Of a stretch of 64,000 nt of DNA, positions 24,448 through 40,190 are shown piece by piece; within the stretch, counting starts at the first letter, position 1, and every line of letters starts with the position of its first letter. The position numbers and the translations under genes are program-made. Below the pieces are notes generated by a model. The model was not told the DNA's origin. It worked only from the letters and a program-made list of their open reading frames with translations, and searched no databases. Where the stretch lies: contig DATKVC010000023.1 of NCBI GenBank assembly GCA_035530275.1, positions 25,414 through 89,413 on the forward strand, read 5' to 3'. This stretch comes from CAIJMU01 sp035530275 (lineage in GTDB: Bacteria; Spirochaetota; Spirochaetia; Treponematales; Rectinemataceae).

Positions 24448-24884
24448 TCAGCCATCTTGTGGGTATCTTCCTTCTTCTTTACCGCGGTGCCGGTGTTGTT
24501 GAAGGCGTCGAGGAGTTCGTCGGCGAGTTTGTCGGCCATGGCCTTGCCGGAGCGATTGCGGGAGGCGGTGATCAGCCAGCGCATCGCGAGAGCTTCGCGG
24601 CGGGTCTCGCGGATCTCGACGGGCACCTGGTAGGTGGCGCCGCCGACTCGGCGGGACTTGACCTCGACGAGGGGCTTCGCGTTCTCGAGCGCCTTCATGA
24701 AGACGTCGAGGGCGGGAGTGTTCGATTTCTTCTGCATGAGTTCCATCGCGTCGTACATGATGCGCGTGTTGACGGACTTCTTGCCCTGCCACATCATCCG
24801 ACAGACGAATTTCGTGACGATGACGGAATTATACTTCGTGTCGGGCAAATGGCCCCGATCGATGCTCTTCTTCTTGCGTCCCAT
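24414..24884 (-). CDS. rpsG: 30S ribosomal protein S7
   Basis: 156 residues, normal length. Recognised from KYNSVIVTKFVCRMMWQGKKS, LENAKPLVEVKSRRVGGATYQVPVEIRETRREALAMRWLI and the tail NKAFAHYRW. It nucleates the 30S head on 16S rRNA. Follows rpsL by 9 nt. The last codons form one arm of a perfect inverted repeat. Confidence 0.97.
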   Translation of the reverse strand: MGRKKKSIDRGHLPDTKYNSVIVTKFVCRMMWQGKKSVNTRIMYDAMELMQKKSNTPALDVFMKALENAKPLVEVKSRRVGGATYQVPVEIRETRREALAMRWLITASRNRSGKAMADKLADELLDAFNNTGTAVKKKEDTHKMAEANKAFAHYRW

Positions 24885-24893
24885 GATCTACCC

Positions 24894-25268
24894 CTAGGCC
24901 TTCGGGCGCTTGGCGCCGTACTTGGAACGGGCCTGCTTGCGATCTTCGACGCCGAGGGTATCCTTCGCGCCGCGAACTATGTGGTAGCGCACGCCCGGGA
25001 GGTCCTTGACGCGTCCGCCGCGCACGAGGACCACGGAGTGCTCCTGGAGATTGTGGCCGACGCCCGGAATGTAGGCGGTGACCTCGATGCCATGGCTGAG
25101 GCGCACACGGGCAACCTTCCGGAGGGCCGAATTCGGCTTCTTGGGCGTCACGGTCATGACGCGAGTGCAGACGCCGCGGCGCTGGGGACATTCCAGCAGG
25201 GCCGGCGACTTTGTCCGCCAGGTGTTGGCCTTGCGGCCCAGGCGGATCAGCTGGTTGATGGTCGGCAT
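24894..25268 (-). CDS. rpsL: 30S ribosomal protein S12
   Basis: 124 residues from MPTINQLIRLG. Decoding-centre motifs TPKKPNSALRKVARVRL and GGRVKDLPGVRYHIVRG keep both lysines associated with streptomycin sensitivity. Thus no S12-based resistance is predicted. First gene of an rpsL-rpsG unit with its own promoter, separated from rpoC by an unrelated gene. Confidence 0.97.
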   Translation of the reverse strand: MPTINQLIRLGRKANTWRTKSPALLECPQRRGVCTRVMTVTPKKPNSALRKVARVRLSHGIEVTAYIPGVGHNLQEHSVVLVRGGRVKDLPGVRYHIVRGAKDTLGVEDRKQARSKYGAKRPKA

Positions 25269-25368
25269 TACGCTTTCGACTCCCTTTGTCGTACCAGGCC
25301 TCAGCATGACCCGGTGTAGTTACGGTACGCGAAGATGCCGGAGCCGAACCTTGAGACTCCGGTCCGCT

Positions 25369-25398
25369 ACAATAGGCGGAAAGAGGGGGCGAGGTCAA
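25369..25398 (-). promoter_or_regulatory. promoter of rpsL-rpsG
   Basis: TTGACC (25393-25398), 18-nt spacer, TATTGT (25369-25374) on the minus strand, 101 nt upstream of rpsL. It indicates that the str genes are not solely dependent on read-through from rpoBC. Confidence 0.65.
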
Positions 25399-25448
25399 GA
25401 TAGAAGAACCCTAGGGCCGGAAGCCGGCTCCTGTCGGCCCGATCCGGT

Positions 25449-26141
25449 TCAGCCTGCCTCGGAAAGCGGCTTTTCAGGTTCGGGTTCATCCGGGTCCGCC
25501 TCGGCATCCGAATTCCCGAAACCCTGGAGAAAATAGATCCTTCGGAGCGCCTCGGGAAGGGCCTGGGTAAGCATGCGTCGTTCGTGGCTTTCGGAAGGAC
25601 GGATCGCCACGATCCGAGTCGCGAAATCGGACATCAGGGGAACCTTGCCCCCGAACGCGGATTGGAGCTTCGAGCCCTTCCAGGAACGCCCGGGCTTGTC
25701 GGGCAGCTCCGGCATATGACGACAGAGAGTGAATGTCGACTCCCCGTCCTTGGACAAAACCGAGGAAAATCCGAAGAGCCGGCAGATGAGGGGACGGCCG
25801 CCATAGATCCCGCAGTGAAAATTCCCCTCCGCAACGAAGAAGGGGCAGCGCCCGGGGAATTGTGCATCGGTTGAGAATCCCGATATCGCCAGATGCTTGG
25901 CGCGCGCGGGTTCATGGCGAATGAGCCACGCGGCTGTCCACGCTGCCTCGATCGGCAGGACATCCGGAATGAAGGACTCGCAGCAGCGGCCGCAACCGGA
26001 GGGGCAGGCCAAGCCGCTCTCCGCGGCGAAGGCGTCCATGACCTTCGCCGCGTCGTCATAGATCATTCCAAGACTCGAAAGCCCGTCGAACAGGCTTCCG
26101 AAAGGCAAGCCCTCGATGAGGACCTCATCAATCGCGGCCAC
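25449..26141 (-). CDS. YkgJ-family cysteine-cluster protein
   Basis: 230 residues. The cluster GLACPSGCGRCCESF, then GRCPFFV, FHCGIYGGRPLICRLFGF and FTLCRHMPE match the CxxxCxxCC...C...C pattern of UPF0153/YkgJ proteins, thought to bind zinc or an iron-sulfur cluster. Function unknown. It sits between the rpoC terminator and the rpsL promoter, an unusual place for this family and probably an insertion into the ancestral rpoC-rpsL junction. Confidence 0.85.
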   Translation of the reverse strand: MAAIDEVLIEGLPFGSLFDGLSSLGMIYDDAAKVMDAFAAESGLACPSGCGRCCESFIPDVLPIEAAWTAAWLIRHEPARAKHLAISGFSTDAQFPGRCPFFVAEGNFHCGIYGGRPLICRLFGFSSVLSKDGESTFTLCRHMPELPDKPGRSWKGSKLQSAFGGKVPLMSDFATRIVAIRPSESHERRMLTQALPEALRRIYFLQGFGNSDAEADPDEPEPEKPLSEAG

Positions 26142-26187
26142 GATTCACCTCGCCGCCCCTTCGGGCGCGCCATAGCGAAGCATAAAA

Positions 26188-26216
26188 CGAGGGCGTCGGA
26201 CAATCGCCCGACGCCC
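26188..26216 (-). terminator. hairpin after rpoC
   Basis: gggcgtcgg/ccgacgccc with a short interior loop, followed on the minus strand by tcgtttta. It lies 40 nt after the rpoC stop. A weak T run makes it a probable rather than certain intrinsic terminator. Confidence 0.65.
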
Positions 26217-26255
26217 CCGTTCCATCGAAACATACTATCGTGAATTGTCCGCTTC

Positions 26256-30602
<4,347 letters not shown>

Positions 30603-30612
30603 ATCGGCCCCC

Positions 30613-34110
<3,498 letters not shown>

Positions 34111-34160
34111 AATGCCTCCTCAAGCTGGCGTCGGCGACGTCGCCTCGCAAGGTATTGGCA

Positions 34161-34190
34161 CGCGACCGGGGCCTAAGAGCCCCGGTCGCG
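34161..34190 (-). promoter_or_regulatory. 12-bp perfect hairpin upstream of rpoB
   Basis: cgcgaccggggc (34161-34172) pairs perfectly with gccccggtcgcg (34179-34190), loop of 6 nt, 50 nt upstream of the rpoB start. There is no T run. Candidate attenuator or mRNA-processing structure of the rplL-rpoB junction. Confidence 0.7.
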
Positions 34191-34322
34191 ACGGACCGTA
34201 TCGCGCGACCTCCATGGTCGGGCGCGTGCCATGCGCGCCCGCCGCTACTGGTCGGCAAACGATTGTCCGGGATGGATTCGCCGAGGGTCGAAGGCCGACC
34301 TTCCGCGAATCGATCCCGAGAC

Positions 34323-34361
34323 GCGCGAACGCACGACGGGGGATTCCCGTCGTGCGTCGCG
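34323..34361 (-). promoter_or_regulatory. extended hairpin after rplL
   Basis: gcacgacggg/cccgtcgtgc (34331-34340, 34346-34355) with a further cgcga/tcgcg stem across a small bulge, 40 nt downstream of rplL. It lacks a T run. A structure of this kind at the rplL-rpoB boundary could be an RNase III site or partial terminator that lowers rpoBC relative to L7/L12. Confidence 0.65.
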
Positions 34362-34400
34362 AGTCGTCTTCTCTAACGAAGCTCCCTCGTGGGGCTAATC

Positions 34401-34784
34401 TTACTTCACCTCGACCTGACCACCGGCATCGGTGATCTGCTTCTTGATCTTCTCGGCATCGGCCTTGGAGATGCCCTCCTTGAGGGCCTTGTCGCCGGCC
34501 TCGACGAGATCCTTGGCCTCCTTGAGACCGAGGCCCGTGATAGCGCGGACTTCCTTGATGATGGCGATCTTCTTGTCGGCAGGAACGCCGCCCTTGAGGA
34601 TGACGGTGAACTCGGTCTGCTCCTCGGCGGCGGGGGCGGCAGCTCCGGCCGCGCCGGCGACGGCGACGGGGGCGGCGGCGGTCACGCCGAACTTGGTCTC
34701 CATGGCCTTGATGAGGTCGGCGACCTCGGTGATCTTCATCTCGCCGATGGCCTCGATGATCTGCTCGTGGGTAAGTGCTGCCAT
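34401..34784 (-). CDS. rplL: 50S ribosomal protein L7/L12
   Basis: 127 residues. N-terminal dimerisation helices (MAALTHEQIIEAIGEMKITEVADLIKAMETKFGV), Ala-rich hinge (~38-55) and the C-terminal factor-binding domain (EFTVILKGG, KIAIIKEVRAITGLGLKEAKDLVE). Stalk protein that recruits EF-Tu and EF-G. 189 nt separate it from rplJ, more than in most bacteria. Confidence 0.97.
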   Translation of the reverse strand: MAALTHEQIIEAIGEMKITEVADLIKAMETKFGVTAAAPVAVAGAAGAAAPAAEEQTEFTVILKGGVPADKKIAIIKEVRAITGLGLKEAKDLVEAGDKALKEGISKADAEKIKKQITDAGGQVEVK

Positions 34785-34973
34785 ATTATCTTCTCCTTGG
34801 AAAAAGTGACCAATTCATACGAACCGGCCATCGCGAATGCCGCTGCGCGACCTTCGCGTGACGAAGGTTTCGCCTTCGTCGGCCGAGGAAGGACCGGATG
34901 GAACCTTTCTCGGGCCATGAACCGCGACAGGTACGGCAGCCAACCGAAGCCTGAAGCGGACAAATGACGACGA

Positions 34974-35579
34974 CTAGGCCTGGGGCGCGGGCGCCCCTTC
35001 GGCCGACTCCGCGGGAGCGGCTTGAACGGGAGCCGCCTGTTCCGGCTCGGCCGCGGCGGGAGCCGCACTGCCCTGGGACTCGAGCTTCTCCTTGTAGGCG
35101 ATGAGGGTGTACACGAGGTTCTGGACCGGGGCCCGCATCGTGGACATGAGCATCGCGAGGAGGGTGTTGCGGCCGGGAAGCTTGGAGAAGGCGGCGATCA
35201 TCGCCTCGTCCAGGAACTCGCGGTCGACGAGACCGGCCTTCACCTTGAGGGCCGGCACTTCCTTGGCGAATTCGACGAGGATCTTCGCGATCTCGTTGGG
35301 TTCACCCTTCGCGAAGGCGACGGCCGTGGGGCCGGCGAAGACGGGCTCGACGGCCTTGGGGAAGCCGAGTTCGTCGAAGGCGATGCGCGCGAAATTGTTC
35401 TTCACGACGTGGAACTCGGCGTGCTTCTCGCGGAGCTGCTTGCGCAGGTTCGTGATTTGCTCGACGGTGAGTCCGCGGTACTCCGCAAAGACGAAATCGC
35501 TCGAGGCGCCGATCTTGGTCTTGAGCTCGCCGATGGCATCGGTCTTGGCGCTCTGGATCTTGTTTGCTCGCATGGCCAT
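34974..35579 (-). CDS. rplJ: 50S ribosomal protein L10
   Basis: 201 residues. Recognised from the N-terminal rRNA-binding part (KIGASSDFVFAEYRGLTVEQITNLRKQLREKHAEFHVVKNN) and GPTAVAF. The C-terminal helix that binds L7/L12 is followed by a Pro/Ala/Glu-rich tail (~175-201) of low complexity. Two close ATG codons (35579 and 35573) are possible starts. Begins 3 nt after rplA. Confidence 0.96.
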   Translation of the reverse strand: MAMRANKIQSAKTDAIGELKTKIGASSDFVFAEYRGLTVEQITNLRKQLREKHAEFHVVKNNFARIAFDELGFPKAVEPVFAGPTAVAFAKGEPNEIAKILVEFAKEVPALKVKAGLVDREFLDEAMIAAFSKLPGRNTLLAMLMSTMRAPVQNLVYTLIAYKEKLESQGSAAPAAAEPEQAAPVQAAPAESAEGAPAPQA

Positions 35580-35582
35580 GGC

Positions 35583-36266
35583 TTATTTCTCCGTCTTCGC
35601 GATCGCGACGCGGACGCCGGGGCCCATCGTCGAGGTGAGGAACACCGAGGCGACGAAATCGCCCTTCGCGTCGGCCGGCTTCTTGCGCTGGACCTCTGCG
35701 ATGAGGGTCTCGACGTTCTCGGCGATCTGTGCGGCCTCCATCGACACCTTGCCGATGGCGAGGTGGATGATATTGGACTTGTCGGTGCGGAATTCGGTGC
35801 GGCCCTTCTTGAGTTCGGCGACAGCGGCCTTGAGGTCGTGGGTGACCGTGCCCGTCTTCGGGTTGGGCATGAGGCCCTTGCGTCCGAGGACCATACCGAG
35901 CTTGCCGACGTCCTTCATCATGTCCGGGGTGGCGACGGCGACGTCGAAGTCGAGCCAGCCGCCCTTGATCTTCTCGATGAGATCGTCCGCGCCCGCGTAG
36001 GCGGCGCCGGCGTCGAGGGCTTCCTTCTCCTTCTCACCCTTGCAGAATACGAGGATTTTTTTCTCCCCGCGGAACTGGTGCGGAAGGACGACCGTGTCGC
36101 GCACGGTCTGGCTCTTCTTGAGGTTGAGCCTGACGTGCACCTCGACGGTCTCGTCGAACTTGGCGAAATGTGCGTCCTTGACGAGGGCGGCGGCGGCCGG
36201 GACCTCGAGCGCCTGCTCGCGATCGACCTTCTTGACGGCCTCGTTATATTTCTTGCCGCGCTTCAT
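35583..36266 (-). CDS. rplA: 50S ribosomal protein L1
   Basis: 227 residues. Key segments: MKRGKKYNEAVKKVDREQAL, VHVRLNLKKSQTVRDTVVLP, GRKGLMPNPKTGTVTHDL and RTDKSNIIHLAIGKVSME. L1 stalk protein, which in many bacteria represses its own operon by binding the leader of rplK-rplA. Overlaps rplK by 4 nt. Confidence 0.97.
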   Translation of the reverse strand: MKRGKKYNEAVKKVDREQALEVPAAAALVKDAHFAKFDETVEVHVRLNLKKSQTVRDTVVLPHQFRGEKKILVFCKGEKEKEALDAGAAYAGADDLIEKIKGGWLDFDVAVATPDMMKDVGKLGMVLGRKGLMPNPKTGTVTHDLKAAVAELKKGRTEFRTDKSNIIHLAIGKVSMEAAQIAENVETLIAEVQRKKPADAKGDFVASVFLTSTMGPGVRVAIAKTEK

Positions 36267-36700
36267 TTGGAATACTCCGTCTCGACGCCCATCGAACGGG
36301 CGGTGCCCGCGATGATCCGCTTGGCGGCCTCGAGGTCGTTGGCCGAAAGGTCGGGCATCTTCTGCTTGGCGATCGCCTCGAGCTTGTCCGTGGCGAGCCT
36401 GCCGACCTTCGTCTTATGCGGAATCGCGGAGGCCTTCTCGAGGCCCATGGCCTTCTTGATCAGCACGGACGCCGGCGGCGTCTTCGTGATGAAGGTGAAG
36501 GTCTTGTCCTTGTACACCGTGATGATGCACGGAATCGTGAGTCCCGCCTCCATGCCCTTGGTCCTGTCGTTGAATTGCTGGCAGAACTGGGGCGCGGAGA
36601 CGCCGTGCGGTCCGAGCGCGGGTCCGACGGGGGGGGCGGGAGTCGCCTTCCCGGCGGGGCACTGCAGCTTGATGACCGCGGTGACTACTTTCTTCGCCAT
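36263..36700 (-). CDS. rplK: 50S ribosomal protein L11
   Basis: 145 residues. VTAVIKLQCPAGKATPAPPVGPALGPHGV contains the Pro-rich thiostrepton-site loop; FIMKTPPASVLIKKA-type motif present as FITKTPPASVLIKKA, and the C-terminal IIAGTARSMGVE is standard. Part of the GTPase-associated centre. 225 nt after nusG, a gap with inverted repeats that may carry an L1 operator or an independent promoter. Confidence 0.97.
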   Translation of the reverse strand: MAKKVVTAVIKLQCPAGKATPAPPVGPALGPHGVSAPQFCQQFNDRTKGMEAGLTIPCIITVYKDKTFTFITKTPPASVLIKKAMGLEKASAIPHKTKVGRLATDKLEAIAKQKMPDLSANDLEAAKRIIAGTARSMGVETEYSK

Positions 36701-36780
36701 CCTTCACTCCTTTTCGTGGTGCTTTCGGCTCGTCCCGGAACATCGCTCGCGCGCGTCCGAATCCGTCGGCCGAAAATAGC

Positions 36781-36799
36781 GTTCGCGCGACGCGCGAAC
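36781..36799 (-). promoter_or_regulatory. palindromic hairpin in the nusG-rplK leader
   Basis: gttcgcgcg and cgcgcgaac flank a single base, giving a perfect interrupted palindrome 80 nt upstream of rplK. With other GC-rich stems in 36701-36925 it forms a structured leader. Possible L1 autoregulatory site; no consensus was tested. Confidence 0.4.
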
Positions 36800-36925
36800 T
36801 CCCAACTGCTGGAGGTAATACCTCACTATGAGAAACGGCGAAGGCCTCCCCGAGGGGCGGCTTTTCGCTCGTCGCTTTGCAAAAGATCCCGGAAGGCGCA
36901 CCTCTCGGCTCGCCCTCCCCGAAAC

Positions 36926-37483
36926 TCAGATCTTCTCGACCTGCAGGATATCGACCTCGACGGGAGTCGCCCGTCCGAAAATGCCGACCATGACCTTGAG
37001 CTTGTTCTTCTCGAGGTTGACTTCCTCGATGGCGCCGGTGAAGGACTCGAAGGGGCCCTCGATGATCTTGACCTGCTCGCCCTGGCTGAAGCTCTGGCGA
37101 TTGCGAACGGGCCTCTCGCCCTTGATTTCGCCGGCGCGCTGGAGAATGCCCCTCGCCTCTTCGCCGGTGATCGGCGCCGGCTTGTTGAACTGGGTCGCGC
37201 CGACGAAGCCGGTCACGCCGGTGATCTTCTTGATCGTGGAAATCGCGGCCTTCCAGTTGTTGTCCGGGAGGTCCATCTCGACGAGGATGTATCCGGGAAG
37301 GATCTTGCGCGACGAGGAACGCTTCTTGCCGTCCTTGACGTCGACCACTTCCTCGGAGGGCACCTTAATGTCGGTGACCACCTCTTTCGAGAGGTCCCCG
37401 TTCTCGAGGAGCATCTTGATCGTGCGCTCGATCTTGTTTTCGTAACCGGAGTAGACGTGGAGTACGTACCAGGCCTTCGCCAT
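36926..37483 (-). CDS. nusG: transcription antitermination factor NusG
   Basis: 185 residues. NGN domain (WYVLHVYSGYENKIERTIKMLL, ILPGYILVEMDLPDNNWKAAI, TGVTGFVGATQFNKPAPI) and a KOW domain (QGEQVKIIEGPFESFTGAIEEVNLEKNKLKVMVGIFGRATPVEVDILQVEK). Binds RNA polymerase and couples transcription with translation or Rho. Follows secE by 14 nt. Confidence 0.97.
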   Translation of the reverse strand: MAKAWYVLHVYSGYENKIERTIKMLLENGDLSKEVVTDIKVPSEEVVDVKDGKKRSSSRKILPGYILVEMDLPDNNWKAAISTIKKITGVTGFVGATQFNKPAPITGEEARGILQRAGEIKGERPVRNRQSFSQGEQVKIIEGPFESFTGAIEEVNLEKNKLKVMVGIFGRATPVEVDILQVEKI

Positions 37484-37497
37484 CAGCGCCTCCCTTT

Positions 37498-37680
37498 CTA
37501 CTTGAAGATGAAGTCTATGCCGGAAACGAGTATCAGATCGACGAGACCAAGGGCGAGGGCCATGATGACCGTCGACACGACGACGACCTTGGTGGAGGCC
37601 ACGACATCCTCGCGGCTCGGCCAGACGACCTTTCGGAGCTCGGCGTAGCTATCTTTGAAGAACTGTATAACCTTGTTCAT
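37498..37680 (-). CDS. secE: preprotein translocase subunit SecE
   Basis: 60 residues, the short single-span form. The amphipathic part FFKDSYAELRKVVWPSREDVVASTKVV is diagnostic, followed by one transmembrane helix (VVVSTVIMALALGLVDLILV). Component of SecYEG in the inner membrane. Standard location before nusG. Confidence 0.96.
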   Translation of the reverse strand: MNKVIQFFKDSYAELRKVVWPSREDVVASTKVVVVSTVIMALALGLVDLILVSGIDFIFK

Positions 37681-37815
37681 GGCGGCTCCTTAGCCACGGC
37701 TCGCGCATCCTGCGCTCGCCCGTTGCATCGACGAAGGCTCTGCCTTCGTCAGTTGCTGCGCTCGGACGTCCTGTCCTCGCCCACTTCCGACAAAGGGGCC
37801 CCAATTCTCGCTCTT

Positions 37816-37888
37816 CAGGCCAGGAAGGACTCGAACCCTCAACATCCGGTTTTGGAGACCGGCGCTCTACCATTAGAGCTACTGGCCT
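37816..37888 (-). tRNA. tRNA-Trp (CCA)
   Basis: 73-nt cloverleaf on the minus strand: acceptor aggccag/ctggcct, D arm with gtagctctaatggtagagc, anticodon loop reading ctCCAaa, and T arm with ggttcgagtcc. CCA is not encoded. Located between rpmG and secE. Confidence 0.95.
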
Positions 37889-37890
37889 TC

Positions 37891-37927
37891 GTGAAGGGAA
37901 GGGGCTCGAGGAGCCCCTTCCCTTCAC
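37891..37927 (-). repeat. 17-bp perfect inverted repeat abutting tRNA-Trp
   Basis: gtgaagggaaggggctc (37891-37907) and its exact complement (37911-37927) surround a 3-nt loop. The hairpin ends only 2 nt upstream of the tRNA-Trp 5' base on the minus strand and has no T run, so it is more likely a processing signal than a terminator. Confidence 0.85.
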
Positions 37928-37928
37928 G

Positions 37929-37985
37929 AGAGGATTTGCTGCGCAAATCCTCTACACATTCAGGGATTTCGCTGTCGCGAAATCC
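37929..37985 (-). repeat. two further stem-loops between rpmG and tRNA-Trp
   Basis: agaggatttgc/gcaaatcctct (37929-37939, 37943-37953; 11 bp, 3-nt loop) and ggatttcgc/gcgaaatcc (37964-37972, 37977-37985; 9 bp, 4-nt loop). With the 17-bp hairpin they give three consecutive stems in the transcript. Confidence 0.8.
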
Positions 37986-38051
37986 ACTGCATTTGCCCAT
38001 GGCGCACAGAATCCGCGAGGGCCACCCCGTCGATCCCGCCGCGCGGAGGGT

Positions 38052-38225
38052 TTACTTGACCTTCGTTTCCTTGTGCAGGGTGTGCTTCCGGTCCCATTTG
38101 CAGTATTTCATCATTTCGAGCTTTTCCTGCATCGTCTTGCGGTTCTTGGTCGTGGTGTAATTACGGCGCTTGCACTCGCTGCAGGCGAGCGCGATGATTT
38201 CGACGGTTTGCTTCTTGGAAGCCAT
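38052..38225 (-). CDS. rpmG: 50S ribosomal protein L33
   Basis: 57 residues. The sequence ALACSECKRRNYTTTKNRK then KYCKWDRKHTLHKETK identifies L33. The first CxxC knuckle is present, but the second is CKWD, with Asp in place of the last Cys of the zinc ribbon, so metal binding may be lost or use Asp. Classical position upstream of tRNA-Trp and secE. Confidence 0.95.
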   Translation of the reverse strand: MASKKQTVEIIALACSECKRRNYTTTKNRKTMQEKLEMMKYCKWDRKHTLHKETKVK

Positions 38226-38256
38226 GACGTGTTCCCCTCTTCCTCTAAATCCTGCT

Positions 38257-38329
38257 AGCCCTCGAACGGAATCGAACCGTTGACCTTATCCTTACCATGG
38301 ATATGCTCTGCCAACTGAGCTACAAGGGC
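38257..38329 (-). tRNA. tRNA-Thr (GGT)
   Basis: 73-nt cloverleaf on the minus strand: acceptor gcccttg/cgagggc, D arm gtagctcagttggcagagc, anticodon stem-loop atccatGGTaaggat, T arm ggttcgattcc. First gene of the transcript that continues to rpmG. Confidence 0.95.
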
Positions 38330-38346
38330 ATGCGAAAAGCCCGTGA

Positions 38347-38375
38347 AAACTAACATTACGTCGGGGACTTGTCAA
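38347..38375 (-). promoter_or_regulatory. promoter of tRNA-Thr/rpmG/secE/nusG region
   Basis: A perfect TTGACA (38370-38375), 17-nt spacer and TAGTTT (38347-38352) on the minus strand, about 18 nt upstream of tRNA-Thr. Confidence 0.75.
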
Positions 38376-38401
38376 GCGGGCGAGCCGGTGGAACGGGCGA
38401 T

Positions 38402-40036
38402 CTATTTCCCGCGCCGGACTCTTTTTACCACCGCCCCGACGAGGGCGACCGCCATTTCATCGCGCGTCGCCAGGAGAATCCCGAAGGCCACGACGCCGAA
38501 AATCGTGGCGCCGACGAGGAGGGGAAGCCCGGAGGCGAGAAGTCTGCCGTCCATGGCCCAGAGCCGAGCCAGACGGGGCTCGACGAGCCAGACAGGCAGG
38601 GCGGCGACGGCGGAGACGAGAAGGAGGCGGAGGGCGTAGGCCGCGGAGCGCCCGAAGGCAGCCCCCATTCCTTCCAGCCTCTTTTTCGACAAATAGGCGA
38701 TCAGCACGATGGAATTGACGGCGCTCGCCACCGACAAGGCGAGAGCGATGCCCGGTCCCTTCAGGGGGCCGACCAGGGCGAAGGCCGCCGCGATATTCAC
38801 GCCGAAGGAGATGATTCCCGCCCGGGTCGGGGTTTTCGTATCGGAGCAGGCGTAGAAAGCCGGGGCCAGCACCCTGTTGATCGCGATGAACACGAGGCCC
38901 GTCATATGGAAGAAGAAGGCCGCCGTCGTGAGGCGGACCGATTCCTCGTCGAACTCCCGGGCCCGGAAGAGGAGGCTGACGATGTCCTTTCCCGCGATCA
39001 TCGAAAAGAGGGCGACGGGGATGGTCACGAGCAGCATCGCCCGAAGGCCGCGGCCTACCGAATCGGAGAATTCCGACCACCTTCCCGTCGCCGCCGAGCC
39101 CGCCAGATTCGGGAGAAGGACGGTTCCCGCTGAAACGACGAAGATGCCGAGAACGAATTCCTGGAGGCGAAGCGAATACTGGAGGCTGGATACAGCACCA
39201 GTGCCGGCGCTCGAAGCCAGGGAGGTTGAAACGAGGATGTTCACCTGGTAGGCGGCCATGCCGAGGATGGTCGGGCCGATCAGGCCCATCACCTTGCGCA
39301 TGCCCTGATTCCCGAAGGCTCGTCTTAGCCCGATGAACCCGAAGTGCCAGCCGGCCTTGAGCACGAAGGGAAGCTGCACGAGGGCCTGGAGAAGCCCTCC
39401 GAGGACGACGCCGATGGCCATGGCCCGGGCGGGATTGCCCGCAGGGCCCGCAATCACGTAGGGAACCGCGATGAAGACCACGTTAAACACTATGGGTGCG
39501 GCTCCCGAGGGCGAGAAGATCCCGAGGGAGTTGAGTATCCCCTGGAAGAAGGCCGCAACGGACACGAGGGCGAGAAAGGGAAACATGATGCGCGTCAGCA
39601 CGGCGGTTTCGACGGGATCGGAACCGAAGAGCTTGACGATCCAGGGCGTGCAGGCGATGCCGAGGGCCACCGTCGCGGTTACGAGGACCGTGAGAACGGT
39701 GAAGGTCGCCGACAGGAATTCGCGCGATTTCTCGTCGTTCCCCTCGGCCAGGTAGCCCGAAAAGGTCGGAATGAAGGCCGCCGACATCGAGTTTTCGGCA
39801 AAGAGTCGCCGAAGGAAATTGGGCAGATTGAAGGCGACGGTGAAGGAGTCGGCGAGGGCTCCCGTTCCCATGAAGGCGGCCCTCGTCATTTCGCGGACGA
39901 GACCGAGGATTCGCGATGCGAGGGTGAGGAGGCCGAGCTTCCCGCCTTCGCGGAGCATTTTAGAGGAGGAGGCAGCGCGACGCGCCGAGGAGGGCGGGTT
40001 TTCGCCAACGACGATCGGCTCGGGACTGTCGGACAT
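38402..40036 (-). CDS. murJ: lipid II flippase MurJ
   Basis: 544 residues from MSDSPEPIVV (an ATG at 40048 is also possible). About 14 transmembrane helices of the MOP superfamily. The signatures ASRILGLVREMTRAAFMGTGALADSFTVAFNLPNFLRRLFAENSMSAAF and FYACSDTKTPTRAG are diagnostic of MviN/MurJ. It flips lipid-linked peptidoglycan precursor across the inner membrane. Divergent from the SPFH gene. Confidence 0.95.
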   Translation of the reverse strand: MSDSPEPIVVGENPPSSARRAASSSKMLREGGKLGLLTLASRILGLVREMTRAAFMGTGALADSFTVAFNLPNFLRRLFAENSMSAAFIPTFSGYLAEGNDEKSREFLSATFTVLTVLVTATVALGIACTPWIVKLFGSDPVETAVLTRIMFPFLALVSVAAFFQGILNSLGIFSPSGAAPIVFNVVFIAVPYVIAGPAGNPARAMAIGVVLGGLLQALVQLPFVLKAGWHFGFIGLRRAFGNQGMRKVMGLIGPTILGMAAYQVNILVSTSLASSAGTGAVSSLQYSLRLQEFVLGIFVVSAGTVLLPNLAGSAATGRWSEFSDSVGRGLRAMLLVTIPVALFSMIAGKDIVSLLFRAREFDEESVRLTTAAFFFHMTGLVFIAINRVLAPAFYACSDTKTPTRAGIISFGVNIAAAFALVGPLKGPGIALALSVASAVNSIVLIAYLSKKRLEGMGAAFGRSAAYALRLLLVSAVAALPVWLVEPRLARLWAMDGRLLASGLPLLVGATIFGVVAFGILLATRDEMAVALVGAVVKRVRRGK

Positions 40037-40190
40037 GGGCGCTACCATACTCTCTGGCCGCGCCGATGGGGAAGCGGCACTCCCGAGCCCCGGGATCGGA
40101 GACTGAAAGCCGAAACTACTCGCCCTACGGGAACCCGGCAGACATCGCGAAGAAAGAGTATACTGAAGCCGCCACCAGAAGGAGGCCACA

